Source of the DNA: Methanohalophilus sp.
GTDB lineage: Archaea; Halobacteriota; Methanosarcinia; Methanosarcinales; Methanosarcinaceae
DNA: 64,000 nt
Direction: 5' to 3'
NCBI RefSeq assembly: GCF_030156785.1
Contig: NZ_JASGLW010000005.1
Span: forward strand, 1-64,000
In this document: positions 38,687 through 48,473 of the stretch, in pieces
How the letters are laid out: each line of letters begins with the position of its first letter
How positions within the stretch are numbered: position 1 is the stretch's first letter
Position numbers and translations under genes: made by a program
Notes under the pieces: model-generated
Told to the model about the DNA's origin: nothing
Databases searched by the model: none
The model's input: only the letters and a program-made list of their open reading frames with translations

Positions 38687-39571
38687 TTATTCAGTTCCCA
38701 GAACTTCGTTGTATTTCTCGGGATTCTCCTCAAGCCATTTTGCAGCGGCTTCTTCAGGGGTCATACCCTTATCTATGTCCAGCATAATTGCTTCAATGTC
38801 GGATATGTTCATTGTATACCTGCTAATGATTTCGTAAAGCTCAGGTTTATCTACCTTCAGGGTTTTGGGTGCAACTGCAACAATGTTATCGCTTCCACCA
38901 AAAGCGCCCTTTGGGTCATCGAGGTATTTCAGATCCATACGACTAAATGCCCAGTGAGGAGACCAGAGGGTTACTACAATCCATTCCTCATTGTTAATGG
39001 CTCTCTGCAATTCAGTTACCATACCTACAGTGCTTGCAGCAGATAATTTATAATCCAGCTCGTATTCCTCAATAGCAGTTTCAGTGGTCTGCATGATTCC
39101 TGCACCGGGTTCAATTCCCTGTATTATTCCACCAAACTTTTCTTTTTCAGAGTTAAGTTCAGCAATAGAATCAATTGTTACGTATGAGGGTACTACAAGA
39201 CCTGTTTTAGCGCCGGTTGAAATATTTCCGACATAGTCAAGTTTGTCTTCATACTTTTCCCAGTATTGTCCTTGGGTATGAGGCAACCATGCTGATACAT
39301 AGGCATCAATTTCTCCCTGTGCAACTCCTTGGTATATAGCACCAAGATCCGCATTTACAATTTCTACTTCATAGTTACCTGTTGATTCCAATATCTGTTT
39401 GAGAACCTGTGTATTTGCTCGGGAATCGTCCCATCCGGGGTCTCCGAGCACTACATATGTTTTCATAGACTCTGCTTCTTCAGATGTACCGTCCTGTCCT
39501 GTACATCCTGCGGCTACAAGCGACACTACAAGCAATAGTCCCAGCAAAATAGCTTTTAATTTGTTTTTCAT
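38687..39571 (-). CDS. Glycine-betaine ABC transporter substrate-binding lipoprotein
   Basis: 294 residues. Lipoprotein signal LLGLLLVVSLVAAGC with lipidated Cys near residue 23. The mature protein is of the OpuAC/ProX type: DPGWDDSRANTQVLKQILE, YVSAWLPHTQGQYWEKY and LWSPHWAFSRMDLKYL supply the aromatic residues that bind quaternary ammonium compounds. It captures glycine betaine or a relative outside the membrane. It is the last gene of the three-gene importer, 40 nt after the permease. Confidence 0.92.
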   Translation of the reverse strand: MKNKLKAILLGLLLVVSLVAAGCTGQDGTSEEAESMKTYVVLGDPGWDDSRANTQVLKQILESTGNYEVEIVNADLGAIYQGVAQGEIDAYVSAWLPHTQGQYWEKYEDKLDYVGNISTGAKTGLVVPSYVTIDSIAELNSEKEKFGGIIQGIEPGAGIMQTTETAIEEYELDYKLSAASTVGMVTELQRAINNEEWIVVTLWSPHWAFSRMDLKYLDDPKGAFGGSDNIVAVAPKTLKVDKPELYEIISRYTMNISDIEAIMLDIDKGMTPEEAAAKWLEENPEKYNEVLGTE

Positions 39572-39611
39572 ACTGTATCTCCTCCTTTTTGATAAAATGA
39601 AGACTGCATAA

Positions 39612-40442
39612 TTATTTTGGGGTAAGGTGTTGTGTTATCCTATCAAGTACAATAGCAATTATTACGATCCCTATACCTGCTTCGAAACCGGCTGCAATAT
39701 CCACGCGCTGTATACCTATTAATACTTGGTAGCCGAGTCCACGTGCACCTATCATTGAAGCAACTACAACCATTGAAAGAGATAACATAATACACTGATT
39801 AACTCCCGCCATAATGGTTTTCAAAGCCACGGGAATTTCCACTTTAACCAGCTTTTGCCACGGCGTCGATCCAAAAGCATCTGCAACTTCAACCAGTTCC
39901 TTTGGAACTTCGCGTATGCCAAGGTTGGTTAACCTGATTGTAGGTGGCATTGCAAATACCACGGTTGCGATCATTCCTGGTACGTTTCCGAGACCAAAAA
40001 AAATCACTGCAGGAATCAGGTATACAAAAGATGGCATTGTCTGCATAAGATCAAGGATTGGCTTGACAATATGCAGAATGTGATCATTTTTTCCACACAG
40101 TATTCCGATTGGGATGCCTATTACCAGCGCCATCCCTGCTGATGCTATCACCAAGGCCAGAGTCTCGATGGATAATTCCCATAAATCCATGCTTAAGATC
40201 AAAATAAATCCCACTGCCGAGCCAATTGACAGTTTCCAATCCTTATTGCTTACCAGATAAGCAATTGCTGCTATTAACAGGATAAATAGCGGCTCCGGAA
40301 TCAGTAACAACCCGTTTTTCATAATCAACAGGAGATATCCTAAAATATCACTGAATGCATCCAAGTAAAATCCAAGATGGTCGTTTGTCCAGTAGACTGC
40401 TTCCTCTACAAAATCTCCCAGAGGTATCCTTGGGATTGTCAT
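39612..40442 (-). CDS. Glycine-betaine ABC transporter permease
   Basis: 276 residues, about six membrane segments. The ATPase-contact loop is GIREVPKELVEVADAFGSTPWQKLVKVEIPVALKTIMAGVNQ, the EAA motif of OpuAB/ProW proteins. The N-terminus PRIPLGDFVEEAVYWTNDHLG is typical. It overlaps the ATPase gene by 4 nt (ATGA), so expression is coupled. Confidence 0.93.
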   Translation of the reverse strand: MTIPRIPLGDFVEEAVYWTNDHLGFYLDAFSDILGYLLLIMKNGLLLIPEPLFILLIAAIAYLVSNKDWKLSIGSAVGFILILSMDLWELSIETLALVIASAGMALVIGIPIGILCGKNDHILHIVKPILDLMQTMPSFVYLIPAVIFFGLGNVPGMIATVVFAMPPTIRLTNLGIREVPKELVEVADAFGSTPWQKLVKVEIPVALKTIMAGVNQCIMLSLSMVVVASMIGARGLGYQVLIGIQRVDIAAGFEAGIGIVIIAIVLDRITQHLTPK

Positions 40443-41596
40443 TTTTCATCCTCCTCAACTTTTTTAAGAGCACTCAGTATACTTCCCCTTACAATGGTTC
40501 CAACAAGCTTTTCATTGGCATTAACAACTGCTATAGGCTTGTCAGTTTTTACACTTATTGAAATTAAGTCCTGAAGAGGAGTTTCAGGTGATGTTATTGG
40601 GAAATTTTTTGTGAGGATTTCAGATATCTGTTTTTTTTCTTTTAGTCCTTTTACGGCATCATCAACCATCAATAATCCATGGAGCCTTTTGTTTGCATCA
40701 ACTACAAAGATTGAAGATCTGCCATGAATCTCCATAAGCTTGAGTGCAACTTCAATACCTGATCGTATAGATACCACTGGATCTGGTCTTTTCATGACAT
40801 TTTCAGCTGTCAATATTTTTGTCTTATCAACACCTGCGACGAATCTGGATACATAATCATCTGCAGGGTTTGTCAGGATTTCTTCAGGTGTTCCGATTTG
40901 AGCAATGACACCATCTTTCATGAGGGCAATACGGTCTCCAAGTTTCAGGGCTTCATCAAGATCATGGGAAACAAATACGATGGTTTTCTGCATATTTTCT
41001 TCAAGCTCAAGAAGTTCATCCTGCATATCACTGCGAATAAGAGGATCAAGTGCGCTGAAAGCTTCGTCCATTAAAAGAATGTCAGGATCCGTTGCAAGTG
41101 CTCTTGCAAGACCAACTCGCTGTTGCATACCTCCGCTCAATTGACTTGGTTTGCTTTTTTCATGTCCTTTTAATCCTACCCTTTCAATTACTTCCTCGGC
41201 TATCCTGTACCTTTCATCTTTAGCTATTCCCTGGATTTCGAGTCCATAGGCTACATTGTCAATAATTGTCCTGTGAGGAAGAAGTGCAAAATTCTGGAAA
41301 ACCATACTGATTTTCCGTTCTCTGATTTCACGTAACCGATCTTTATCTACAGCCGTGACATCTTCGCCATCAATAAGAATATTTCCTGAAGTCGGTTCAA
41401 TAAGTCTGTTAAGACATCTCAAAAGAGTCGATTTCCCGGAACCCGATAGCCCCATCAATACAAAGATTTCGCCTTCGTATATTTCAAAACTCGCATTATA
41501 AAGACCAACTGTTTGCCCGGTTTTGTTGAAAATTTCAGTCTTTGAAAGACCTTTTTCAACATAAAAAAGAGCTTTTTTCGGGTGTTTCCCAAACAT
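40439..41596 (-). CDS. Glycine-betaine ABC transporter ATPase with CBS domains
   Basis: 385 residues. Walker A GLSGSGKSTLLRCLNRLIEPTSG, signature LSGGMQQRVGLARALA and Walker B ILLMDEAFSALDPLIR. C-terminal CBS pair (about 270-380: ENVMKRPDPVVSIRSGIEVAL, SIFVVDANKRLHGLLMVDD, PIAVVNANEKLVGTIVRGSIL). In OpuA systems this module senses ionic strength or cyclic dinucleotides and gates transport. First gene of the importer operon; the long A/T-rich interval upstream should hold its promoter. Confidence 0.93.
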   Translation of the reverse strand: MFGKHPKKALFYVEKGLSKTEIFNKTGQTVGLYNASFEIYEGEIFVLMGLSGSGKSTLLRCLNRLIEPTSGNILIDGEDVTAVDKDRLREIRERKISMVFQNFALLPHRTIIDNVAYGLEIQGIAKDERYRIAEEVIERVGLKGHEKSKPSQLSGGMQQRVGLARALATDPDILLMDEAFSALDPLIRSDMQDELLELEENMQKTIVFVSHDLDEALKLGDRIALMKDGVIAQIGTPEEILTNPADDYVSRFVAGVDKTKILTAENVMKRPDPVVSIRSGIEVALKLMEIHGRSSIFVVDANKRLHGLLMVDDAVKGLKEKKQISEILTKNFPITSPETPLQDLISISVKTDKPIAVVNANEKLVGTIVRGSILSALKKVEEDEK

Positions 41597-41861
41597 TTTG
41601 GTTAGATTGTTGACAACTATTTTTTTCTTTTTTTTCCTCCTAATGAAAATAACTCCTTTTGATTTTGTAGAGATTATCTATATTATGTAATCTCTAGATT
41701 ATACGTTATAATTATAATCTGTTTTCTTATTGAATTCGCTGACTAATCATTTGTTCATTAGTTTTATAGTTTTTGTCTCATTTAATTATGATCCTCCAGG
41801 ACATTCCTTTTTTATAAATTTGGCAACAATTATATCCACACAAAACAAGAGTATAGTCGAA

Positions 41862-43115
41862 ATGAGTCTTGAACCAGTTCACATCAGAGCAATAGCAGAT
41901 CTTGCAAGCCGTATAGATGCTGACTTTGAAACACCGGAAGAAAGCGAGGTGGATGATATTCTTCCCCTCCTGCAGGAATTGAAACATGAGTCGAAAATTA
42001 TCCTGAAAGCACTGGGGAGGGTGTTCACTGGCAAGGTGAATATTGAACAAATATCCTCCTGCAAAGATCCTGCTCAAAAGACGTTTGCCTGCGACAGCGG
42101 AAGTAGTAATCCACGCAATTTTGAATCAGGGGTAACAGTTGATTTCTGTCACTGTGCCCTTGCATGTACACCTTCTGATCTTGATATTCATACAAAACGT
42201 ACCATTGTAGCAGTTATATATTCCCCTTCATGGAGATGTTGTGTCAACACTGATGAAAACTGGAATCTGTTTGACAATGGTAATGGCAGATCTAGACTTG
42301 TCCGCATTAATCCCGGTCTACTTCAAACACGGGAAAAACGAATGGTACATAATGTTGCCCTTTATCTGGCGGAATCGGAACATATGTTATGGCTTAAGGA
42401 GATCCCAGCAAAAAATGATTTTTTTATAATGGATGGTCCTCTTTATCCAAAGCAGTTAATGTATTGGATGGTTGTTCCTTCCGGTGAAGTCCAGATTCGC
42501 TATGATCCACATGCAAAGCAAATTTTGCAGAATTATATCGATATTGTTGACCATTTTATGAAGGAACAAATTCCTATTATAGGATTTGTCAAAAACCCCG
42601 GGGATAAGCAGGTGGTCCAGACGTTGAGGAAGCAGGAGATAGATATGGATATTCCATGGATGGAGGATGCCCAGCTTTTTAAATCCATATTAAGACCTTC
42701 TGAGAAAGAAAGCAGGAACTGCATTACTTTTACCAATTGGTTTATGCATCCACACCAATTTTACGAGAGCATACTGGATACGACCACTCCTTTGATGGAC
42801 GAATCCCTGCACCATGCATTTGGGGTGGAAGATTATGCGTTGACATTTTTTGTTGTTTTTGTTCCTTCAATGAATGTGTTGTTTAAGATAGAGGCGCCAT
42901 ATGGTCTCACAAAGGATGATAATATGCGGTCTTTGATCACAAAAAAAGTGCTCTATGACATTTCTATAAACGGATTGCCAATGAGTCTTTCAAAGGCGGA
43001 TAGCTTGGGCAAAATCCGGAAAACCGAAAGGGCACAGATCCTGAAACAGTTCAGAAAGCTGGGTCCTGATACTACTTATAATGATTTGAGATGGAGTGAT
43101 ATGAATGAGTCTTGA
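41862..43115 (+). CDS. nurA: NurA-domain nuclease
   Basis: 417 residues from ATG 41862 (MSLEPVHIRAIADLASRIDADFETPE). A longer frame upstream to 41730 is hydrophobic text without support. NurA features are an N-terminal helical part, LDIHTKRTIVAVIYSPSWRC in the core, and FMKEQIPIIGFVKNPGDKQVVQTL with FKSILRPSEKE and LHHAFGVEDYALTFFVV. With HerA it resects DNA ends 5' to 3' for recombination. It overlaps herA by 11 nt. Confidence 0.85.
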   Translation: MSLEPVHIRAIADLASRIDADFETPEESEVDDILPLLQELKHESKIILKALGRVFTGKVNIEQISSCKDPAQKTFACDSGSSNPRNFESGVTVDFCHCALACTPSDLDIHTKRTIVAVIYSPSWRCCVNTDENWNLFDNGNGRSRLVRINPGLLQTREKRMVHNVALYLAESEHMLWLKEIPAKNDFFIMDGPLYPKQLMYWMVVPSGEVQIRYDPHAKQILQNYIDIVDHFMKEQIPIIGFVKNPGDKQVVQTLRKQEIDMDIPWMEDAQLFKSILRPSEKESRNCITFTNWFMHPHQFYESILDTTTPLMDESLHHAFGVEDYALTFFVVFVPSMNVLFKIEAPYGLTKDDNMRSLITKKVLYDISINGLPMSLSKADSLGKIRKTERAQILKQFRKLGPDTTYNDLRWSDMNES

Positions 43116-44931
43116 TGATTTTGATGATCTGCTGAAAGTTGGGGAAAAATACGGAGAAGGGAAACACGAAGCCGCACAGAATGCAAACCAGACTTCAGAA
43201 AATTCCCGCTTTGAAGAATACACTCCTGATGATTCTATCAATCCCACATTATCAGATGCAGGAGATTCTGCCTTCGGGACGATTGTTTCAGGGATGGAAC
43301 CTATCGAGATTACCGAATCAGGGGCACGGATTACAGGTTATATTACTTCCTCTCGCAGATCCGCTGTGAGGCTTGGAACGTATGTGATGGTTCCTTACGG
43401 CAACGAAGATCTATTTGCAAGGGTCTGGAAATTGCAATACATGCAGGAATTTGAGGTTGATGACGCTACAGAACTCCACTCCCGTAGAATGCTGAAAAGC
43501 AACACAACGGATGAAGTGGATTACAAGTTTCTTGCATACCTTGATCCGATCTGCATCCTCTATTCAAAAGACGGCAAACTGATGCGGAGGATGACTGACA
43601 GGCTTCCTCGGCCGAACGCTTTGATACTCCCTGTAGCCGACAAGATGAAAATTCAGACCGGTCTCAATATGCCAACTGAGGGTATATTCCTTGGTCATCT
43701 CAGCGTAGGCGGCGAACTTGTCTATACACATGCATCTCCTCCCACGGTCGCATACTACATGCGAAATGATTATTCCTTAGGTGATCCGCTGATTTTCAGG
43801 CATATGCTGGTTTGCGGAAGTACGGGAACTGGGAAGACATTCCTGACAAAAAATATCCTGCGGCAGTTCTTAAATGAAGACAACCGCTATGTTGTCAGGG
43901 ATGAAATTGGGCAGGGAGCCAAAGGCAGGCTTCCGTGCCTTGTGGTAATGGATCCGCAGGATGAATATTCACAGTTCTTTGAAGAGAATACCGGACTTAC
44001 TTCAGATGATAAATTCGTGTTCCAGTCAGAGGCTGTGGAATATGGTGCCTATCAGGATACTCGCACGTTTATTGCAAAAGTTGAAGGGCATCCTTACAGC
44101 GGAAAATCAAGGGCAATACAGACGGATTTCACAATTCCGTTTGAGATGGTGAAAGACAATCCCTGGCTGATAGCCGCAGCCGAGCTGACCCAAAATCAGC
44201 AAATAGGCATTGAAAGGTTGCTTGATGATTATTTCAGTGAACCTGGTACACACACATACCGTGGGTTTGTTGAATTCGTAGATGATCCAATGCGTCGTTC
44301 TGAATATGTTGATGGCGGTAAACTACACGAATCTTCCTATGATGCCATTGCAAGAAAAATCAATAATAGGTCATTTTCAGCAGTTTTTGATCAGCCCGCA
44401 ACACCTGTAACCGAAATTCTGGATGAGATTTTCAAAGCAGGAAGGATCAGCGTGTTTCCCACCGAGTATGTGAATAATGTACGTATCCGGGATCTGATTA
44501 CTCTTGCATTGATGACAATTACAGTGGACAACAAACTCAGCACCTCCGGTGACAGGGCAGTGAAGAATACTCCGGTAATCCTTGTGCTTGACGAAGCCCA
44601 TAGGTACCTTTCAAATGCAACCTCGGCGCACTCAAGACGGATCATTTCAAAGTTTGCAGACGCTGCACGTCAGGGGCGAAAAGAAGCTCTGGGGCTTTTC
44701 CTGATTACACAGGATCCACAGGATATCGATTCAACTGTGCTCAAGCAGATTAACACGCGTGTAATCCTTAATCTTTCCAATGATGCCGCTATAAAAGCTC
44801 TTAATGTCCCGCTTTCATATGAGAAGCGAATTCCGTATCTTAAGAAGGGACAAATGATTGTCCACAGTCCCGATAACAGTGATACCGTGGAAATCACGGG
44901 CCTTTCCACTTGTGTTGTCAAACATGCGTGA
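43105..44931 (+). CDS. herA: HerA-type DNA translocase
   Basis: 608 residues. The N-terminal HAS-like barrel (about 60-200) includes RITGYITSSRRSAVRLGTYVMVPYG. The RecA-like motor has Walker A LVCGSTGTGKTFLTK near residue 237, Walker B VILVLDEAHRYLS near 490, and the sensor/Arg part RQGRKEALGLFLITQDPQDID. It forms a hexamer that pumps DNA to NurA. ATG 43105 lies inside the end of nurA. The first 60 residues are polar and probably disordered. Confidence 0.92.
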   Translation: MSLDDFDDLLKVGEKYGEGKHEAAQNANQTSENSRFEEYTPDDSINPTLSDAGDSAFGTIVSGMEPIEITESGARITGYITSSRRSAVRLGTYVMVPYGNEDLFARVWKLQYMQEFEVDDATELHSRRMLKSNTTDEVDYKFLAYLDPICILYSKDGKLMRRMTDRLPRPNALILPVADKMKIQTGLNMPTEGIFLGHLSVGGELVYTHASPPTVAYYMRNDYSLGDPLIFRHMLVCGSTGTGKTFLTKNILRQFLNEDNRYVVRDEIGQGAKGRLPCLVVMDPQDEYSQFFEENTGLTSDDKFVFQSEAVEYGAYQDTRTFIAKVEGHPYSGKSRAIQTDFTIPFEMVKDNPWLIAAAELTQNQQIGIERLLDDYFSEPGTHTYRGFVEFVDDPMRRSEYVDGGKLHESSYDAIARKINNRSFSAVFDQPATPVTEILDEIFKAGRISVFPTEYVNNVRIRDLITLALMTITVDNKLSTSGDRAVKNTPVILVLDEAHRYLSNATSAHSRRIISKFADAARQGRKEALGLFLITQDPQDIDSTVLKQINTRVILNLSNDAAIKALNVPLSYEKRIPYLKKGQMIVHSPDNSDTVEITGLSTCVVKHA

Positions 44932-45352
44932 GGTTTTCAAAAAATAATAAATATAGCGGCAATCATGCTTGGTAGCAACATTGTTGATTACAGGTCTACA
45001 CATTGCTTCTTCGAGGCTTGCCAGCCTCTGGATGGTCCTTTTTATTCATCTACCGGGGCAACTTTTCTGGCGTTGCTGGCGATTCATTGGAGTCCATAAT
45101 AGAATGATCTCTGTGCAAGAGAATGTTATGAGATTTATCAAAAACTGTGCCCATTGCAGGTTTTTTTATGATTTTTCTGTTTTGACTTTTAGCAATTCTG
45201 CTTCTTAAATACTAGGTTATTTGCAGAAAATATAAATGAGGAGATCAAAATTAGCTCCTAAATCCTCTTCCCATTCTAATTTGATATTCTCGAAATACAC
45301 GAAACATGGAGAAGATTACTTTATATATTTCTTCTCCTATGAGTAATTGACT
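44932..45352. other. Intergenic region after herA
   Basis: 421 bp. Short open frames near 44969-45208 (MVATLLITGLHIASSRLASL) look faintly like a decayed membrane or enzyme gene but end in stops and carry no motif. The TATA-like TTTATATATTTC near 45320 probably serves the DUF134 gene. Nothing else is supported. Confidence 0.45.
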
Positions 45353-45694
45353 ATGGGATATAGAGGAAGACCCAAATCACCTAGGAGAATCGGATGCAAA
45401 CCACGCATAATGTGCTTCAAACCCTGCGGAATCCCTATGAAGGAAATTGAAATAGTTGAGCTTGCAATTGAGGAACTTGAAGCATTAAGGCTTGTGGATG
45501 TCGAAAGACTGCATCAGGAAGAAGCTGCAAATCAAATGGGTATCTCACGAAGAGCTTTCTGGAAGGATCTCCAGAATGCAAGAACAAAGGTAGCGTTTGC
45601 ACTTTCTACAGGGAAGGGTATCGAAATCCTTGATACAACAACTACTACTACCACTAATACTAATATTAATCCAGAAAATACAGAGGACGATTAA
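45353..45694 (+). CDS. DUF134 family HTH protein
   Basis: 113 residues from ATG 45353 ([28 protein letters not shown]). The N-terminal Cys block and [50 protein letters not shown], a sigma-70 region-4-like helix-turn-helix, define DUF134. A Thr/Asn-rich tail follows. Such proteins often lie beside NBP35-type ATPases, as here (2 nt gap), so it may regulate Fe-S cluster supply; this is inference. Confidence 0.87.
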   Translation: MGYRGRPKSPRRIGCKPRIMCFKPCGIPMKEIEIVELAIEELEALRLVDVERLHQEEAANQMGISRRAFWKDLQNARTKVAFALSTGKGIEILDTTTTTTTNTNINPENTEDD

Positions 45695-45696
45695 AC

Positions 45697-46536
45697 ATGA
45701 GTTCAAACATTCAATCATCTGAAAGTCTTTTGAGTGCGAAACCAGAAGAGCCAAAAATTGTCACAAATTTGCGAGGAATTAAGAATAAGATCATGATTAT
45801 GAGTGGCAAAGGGGGAGTTGGTAAAAGTACAGTATCCGCCAATCTTGCAGCATTCCTTGCAAAGAAAGGTAAAAAAGTAGGTCTTCTGGATAGCGATATT
45901 CACGGACCTACGATCCCTACGATGTTTGGCATTGAAGACCAGCGCCCGACAGTTGGTGAAAAGGGAATTGAACCTGTAAAAGTCTCAGAAAATCTGAAAG
46001 TCATGTCTATCGGACTTCTCCTTGACAACCAGGATTCACCTGTAATATGGAGAGGACCTGCAAAGATGGCTGCCATTAAGCAATTTCTTGAAGAAGTTGA
46101 TTGGGGAGTGCTGGATTATCTAATTATAGATCTTCCCCCTGGCACCGGAGATGAGCCACTGAGTATAGTACAGCTCATAGGAAAGATTGATGGTTCGATT
46201 GTTGTTACAACTCCTCAGGATGTTGCTCTAACAAGCGTGCGTAAATCTCTCAAGTTCGCAGAAACACTTAACGTTCCCATCATCGGCTTGGTTGAAAACA
46301 TGAGTGGAGTCATATGCCCAGAATGTGGAAAAGAAATCGACATTTTCGGACGTGGAGGTATTGAAAAGGCTGCGGAAGATTTCAAGATTCCGATTCTTGC
46401 AACACTGCCAATCGAGCCTGCAATATCAGCAACCAGCGACGCAGGGAACGTATATACAGAGGGAGTGGACTCCAAGTGGAGTGAAGGTTTCAATGAGATT
46501 GTTGAATTCGTGGAAGACTTTACTCAAAACAAGTAA
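45697..46536 (+). CDS. Mrp/NBP35-type Fe-S cluster carrier ATPase
   Basis: 279 residues. The deviant Walker A KIMIMSGKGGVGKSTVSANLA, DSDIHGPTIPTMFG, and DYLIIDLPPGTGDEP are ApbC/NBP35 hallmarks. CxxC in VICPECGKEIDIFG binds the bridging cluster at the dimer interface. It delivers [4Fe-4S] clusters to target proteins. Second gene of a five-gene same-strand run; about 22 nt before the DUF169 gene. Confidence 0.93.
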   Translation: MSSNIQSSESLLSAKPEEPKIVTNLRGIKNKIMIMSGKGGVGKSTVSANLAAFLAKKGKKVGLLDSDIHGPTIPTMFGIEDQRPTVGEKGIEPVKVSENLKVMSIGLLLDNQDSPVIWRGPAKMAAIKQFLEEVDWGVLDYLIIDLPPGTGDEPLSIVQLIGKIDGSIVVTTPQDVALTSVRKSLKFAETLNVPIIGLVENMSGVICPECGKEIDIFGRGGIEKAAEDFKIPILATLPIEPAISATSDAGNVYTEGVDSKWSEGFNEIVEFVEDFTQNK

Positions 46537-46558
46537 TCTCAAAATGGAGATCGAACAA

Positions 46559-47257
46559 ATGGATAACAAACAAATCAGTGAGAAACTCAAAGAAATACTT
46601 TATTTGAGATACGAACCAGTGGCGGTAAAACTGGTTCACAAAGGTGATGAAATTCCTGAAATATTTGATATTCCTTCTCAAAAAATCCGGCACTGCCAAT
46701 CCATTATGCGGGCTCGTAAAGGCGAAAGCTTTGTAATACCGGCAGACATGCATGCTTGTGTTGTTGGGGGTTCCAGTCTTGGCTTGTTGCCTACCCCTGA
46801 AAAGGTAAGGAGTGGTGAATTTCATCACAATCTTGGCATGTTTGGAAGCAACGAAGCCGCATCAAAAATGATTGAAGAACGTGTCGAACTTGAAGAGGGG
46901 TCAATAATAGCAACAATTGTTTCTCCCCTGAAAGACGCGGTGTTCGAGCCTGATGTTGTGATTGTTGTTGATCTTCCAGAGACTCTATACTGGCTGATTC
47001 CAGCTACTACCTATGAAAAGGGCGGGCGGGTTAATATAAGCACTGCCCCATTTCAGGCAACCTGTGTGGATTCAACACTGATGCCCCTCACAACGGGCAG
47101 GATTAATCTTTCACTTGGTTGCTTGGGATGCCGCAAGGCTACAGATATACAGAACGATGAAATGCTCATTGGAATTCCTTATAAGGATCTACCACAGATT
47201 GTAAAAAATCTGGAAGAATTACATGAAGGACCTATGAAAAAAACACGAGGAAAATAA
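46559..47257 (+). CDS. DUF169 family protein
   Basis: 232 residues. ATG 46559 (MDNKQISEKLKEILYLRYEPVAVKLV) has GGAGAT 7 nt upstream; ATG 46544 is the alternative. Family blocks: EPVAVKL near the N-terminus, RHCQSIMRARKGESFVI, LPTPEKVRSGEFHHNLGMFGS, and CVDSTLMPLTTGRINLSLGCLGCRKATD. The conserved cysteines (CQS, CLGC) suggest metal or Fe-S binding, which fits its position behind the NBP35-type carrier. Function unknown. Confidence 0.87.
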   Translation: MDNKQISEKLKEILYLRYEPVAVKLVHKGDEIPEIFDIPSQKIRHCQSIMRARKGESFVIPADMHACVVGGSSLGLLPTPEKVRSGEFHHNLGMFGSNEAASKMIEERVELEEGSIIATIVSPLKDAVFEPDVVIVVDLPETLYWLIPATTYEKGGRVNISTAPFQATCVDSTLMPLTTGRINLSLGCLGCRKATDIQNDEMLIGIPYKDLPQIVKNLEELHEGPMKKTRGK

Positions 47258-47264
47258 GGATCTA

Positions 47265-47999
47265 ATGACATCTGGAATTAAAGTGGCCGTTGACAGGGGC
47301 TTCTTCTGGCTGGATCAACAGCAACCTGCTGAACTAAAAGAAATTAGTCGCTTTTATCTTGTATACAATCTATGGAATAGGGATGAACACAGGACAAATT
47401 GCCTGAAAGAAAGTCTACAGGATATACAGTCATACAGTATCAGAGATATTTCAAGGGCAATCTCTTCCGGCATTGTTGAGCGACAGAATTTGTCTGATCT
47501 AGTCTTACAAATTAAAGAACAACAAAATCAAGATGGTTATTGGGGAAACAAGGATATTTACGATACGATTTATTCGCTTACAGCCCTTGCCAACATTGGA
47601 CATTACAATCCGACAGGATGTAACTGGATACTGAATAACTTCTCTTCCGAATGGAAATATCCCGGGACTGTTTCCCTGATAATTACAGCTCTCATAAAAC
47701 AGGGAAAGGCAGGAAATACCGACATATATGATACTTTTATTAACCGAGAAGTACAGTGGTTGCTTGACAACAAAACAAGTGAAGGCGGATGGAAGTACAT
47801 AGCCACAACAACAATCGTAATTGATGCATTGATTGATGCAGGGCACCCCGATGCAGTCAATGATGCCACAAAATGGTTGCTCAGTACACAGAATTCGGAT
47901 GGTTCATGGGGAAAAGGCGAAAAAAAGAATAACACAACAGCGATGGTTCTCGCTTGTTTTTCGAGATTAACAGAATTTTCAGAAGAGCAGTTTTTATAA
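47265..47999 (+). CDS. Alpha/alpha-toroid (squalene cyclase/prenyltransferase-like) protein
   Basis: 244 residues. Three QW-like repeats: QNQDGYWG (88-94), SEGGWKY (172-178) and QNSDGSWG (209-216), each followed by a helix pair (DIYDTIYSLTALANIG, IATTTIVIDALIDAG). This is the alpha/alpha barrel of terpenoid cyclases and prenyltransferases, but it is much shorter than those enzymes (about 600 residues) and no DxDD or catalytic acid motif is seen. It probably binds a ligand or protein. Starts 8 nt after DUF169 with AAGGATCT upstream. Confidence 0.7.
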   Translation: MTSGIKVAVDRGFFWLDQQQPAELKEISRFYLVYNLWNRDEHRTNCLKESLQDIQSYSIRDISRAISSGIVERQNLSDLVLQIKEQQNQDGYWGNKDIYDTIYSLTALANIGHYNPTGCNWILNNFSSEWKYPGTVSLIITALIKQGKAGNTDIYDTFINREVQWLLDNKTSEGGWKYIATTTIVIDALIDAGHPDAVNDATKWLLSTQNSDGSWGKGEKKNNTTAMVLACFSRLTEFSEEQFL

Positions 48000-48033
48000 A
48001 GGAAATCTGGATAATGATAACTGAGGGGAAGTA

Positions 48034-48465
48034 ATGAACAATAATTTCCTAAAATATCATCCAGAATCAAACACTTACATTGCTGAAAAAAGATCCTATT
48101 TTAAGGATGAAATAAGGGTTGATGGCAACCTGATTGCCGGTGCACTATCCAATTTTTGGAAATCCCTTCGGGTTAACGGCTCAGTGGAACTGGGGAAAAG
48201 GACGATTGTTCGCGGGGATTTGCAGGCAAAACGTATTCTTCTTGGACCGGGAAGTGAAATTCATGGCAATCTTCATGCAGAGGAAGAAGCAATTTTGCTT
48301 GATGGAGCAATTGTAACCGGTTCCGCCACCTGCGGTGGACAGATGAAAATAAGACCCGGATGTAAAATTGAATTTGCCAAAGCTGACAGGGAACTTGAAA
48401 TCGTAGGCAAAGTACAAATAGGGGACATCGAATCAGGAACCCGCGTGGTTGTCCGCTCCGATTAA
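48034..48465 (+). CDS. Bactofilin-like polymer-forming protein
   Basis: 143 residues. Regular beta-helix text: EIRVDGNLIAGAL, SLRVNGSVELGKRTIVRGDLQAKRILLGPGSEIHGNLHAEEEAILLDGAIVTGSATCGGQMKIRPGC. Short strands alternate with glycine turns, as in bactofilins, which polymerise into membrane-associated filaments. The protein is of bactofilin size and cytosolic. It closes the run that begins with DUF134. It converges on the ABC transporter genes. Confidence 0.75.
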   Translation: MNNNFLKYHPESNTYIAEKRSYFKDEIRVDGNLIAGALSNFWKSLRVNGSVELGKRTIVRGDLQAKRILLGPGSEIHGNLHAEEEAILLDGAIVTGSATCGGQMKIRPGCKIEFAKADRELEIVGKVQIGDIESGTRVVVRSD

Positions 48466-48473
48466 ATCCTCAA

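Noticed and set aside
41730-41861. 44-residue N-terminal extension of NurA
   Set aside because: It is hydrophobic, A/T-rich promoter-like sequence, and ATG 41862 gives the expected NurA start.
44969-45208. Possible decayed gene after herA
   Set aside because: The open text is short and I could match it to no family.
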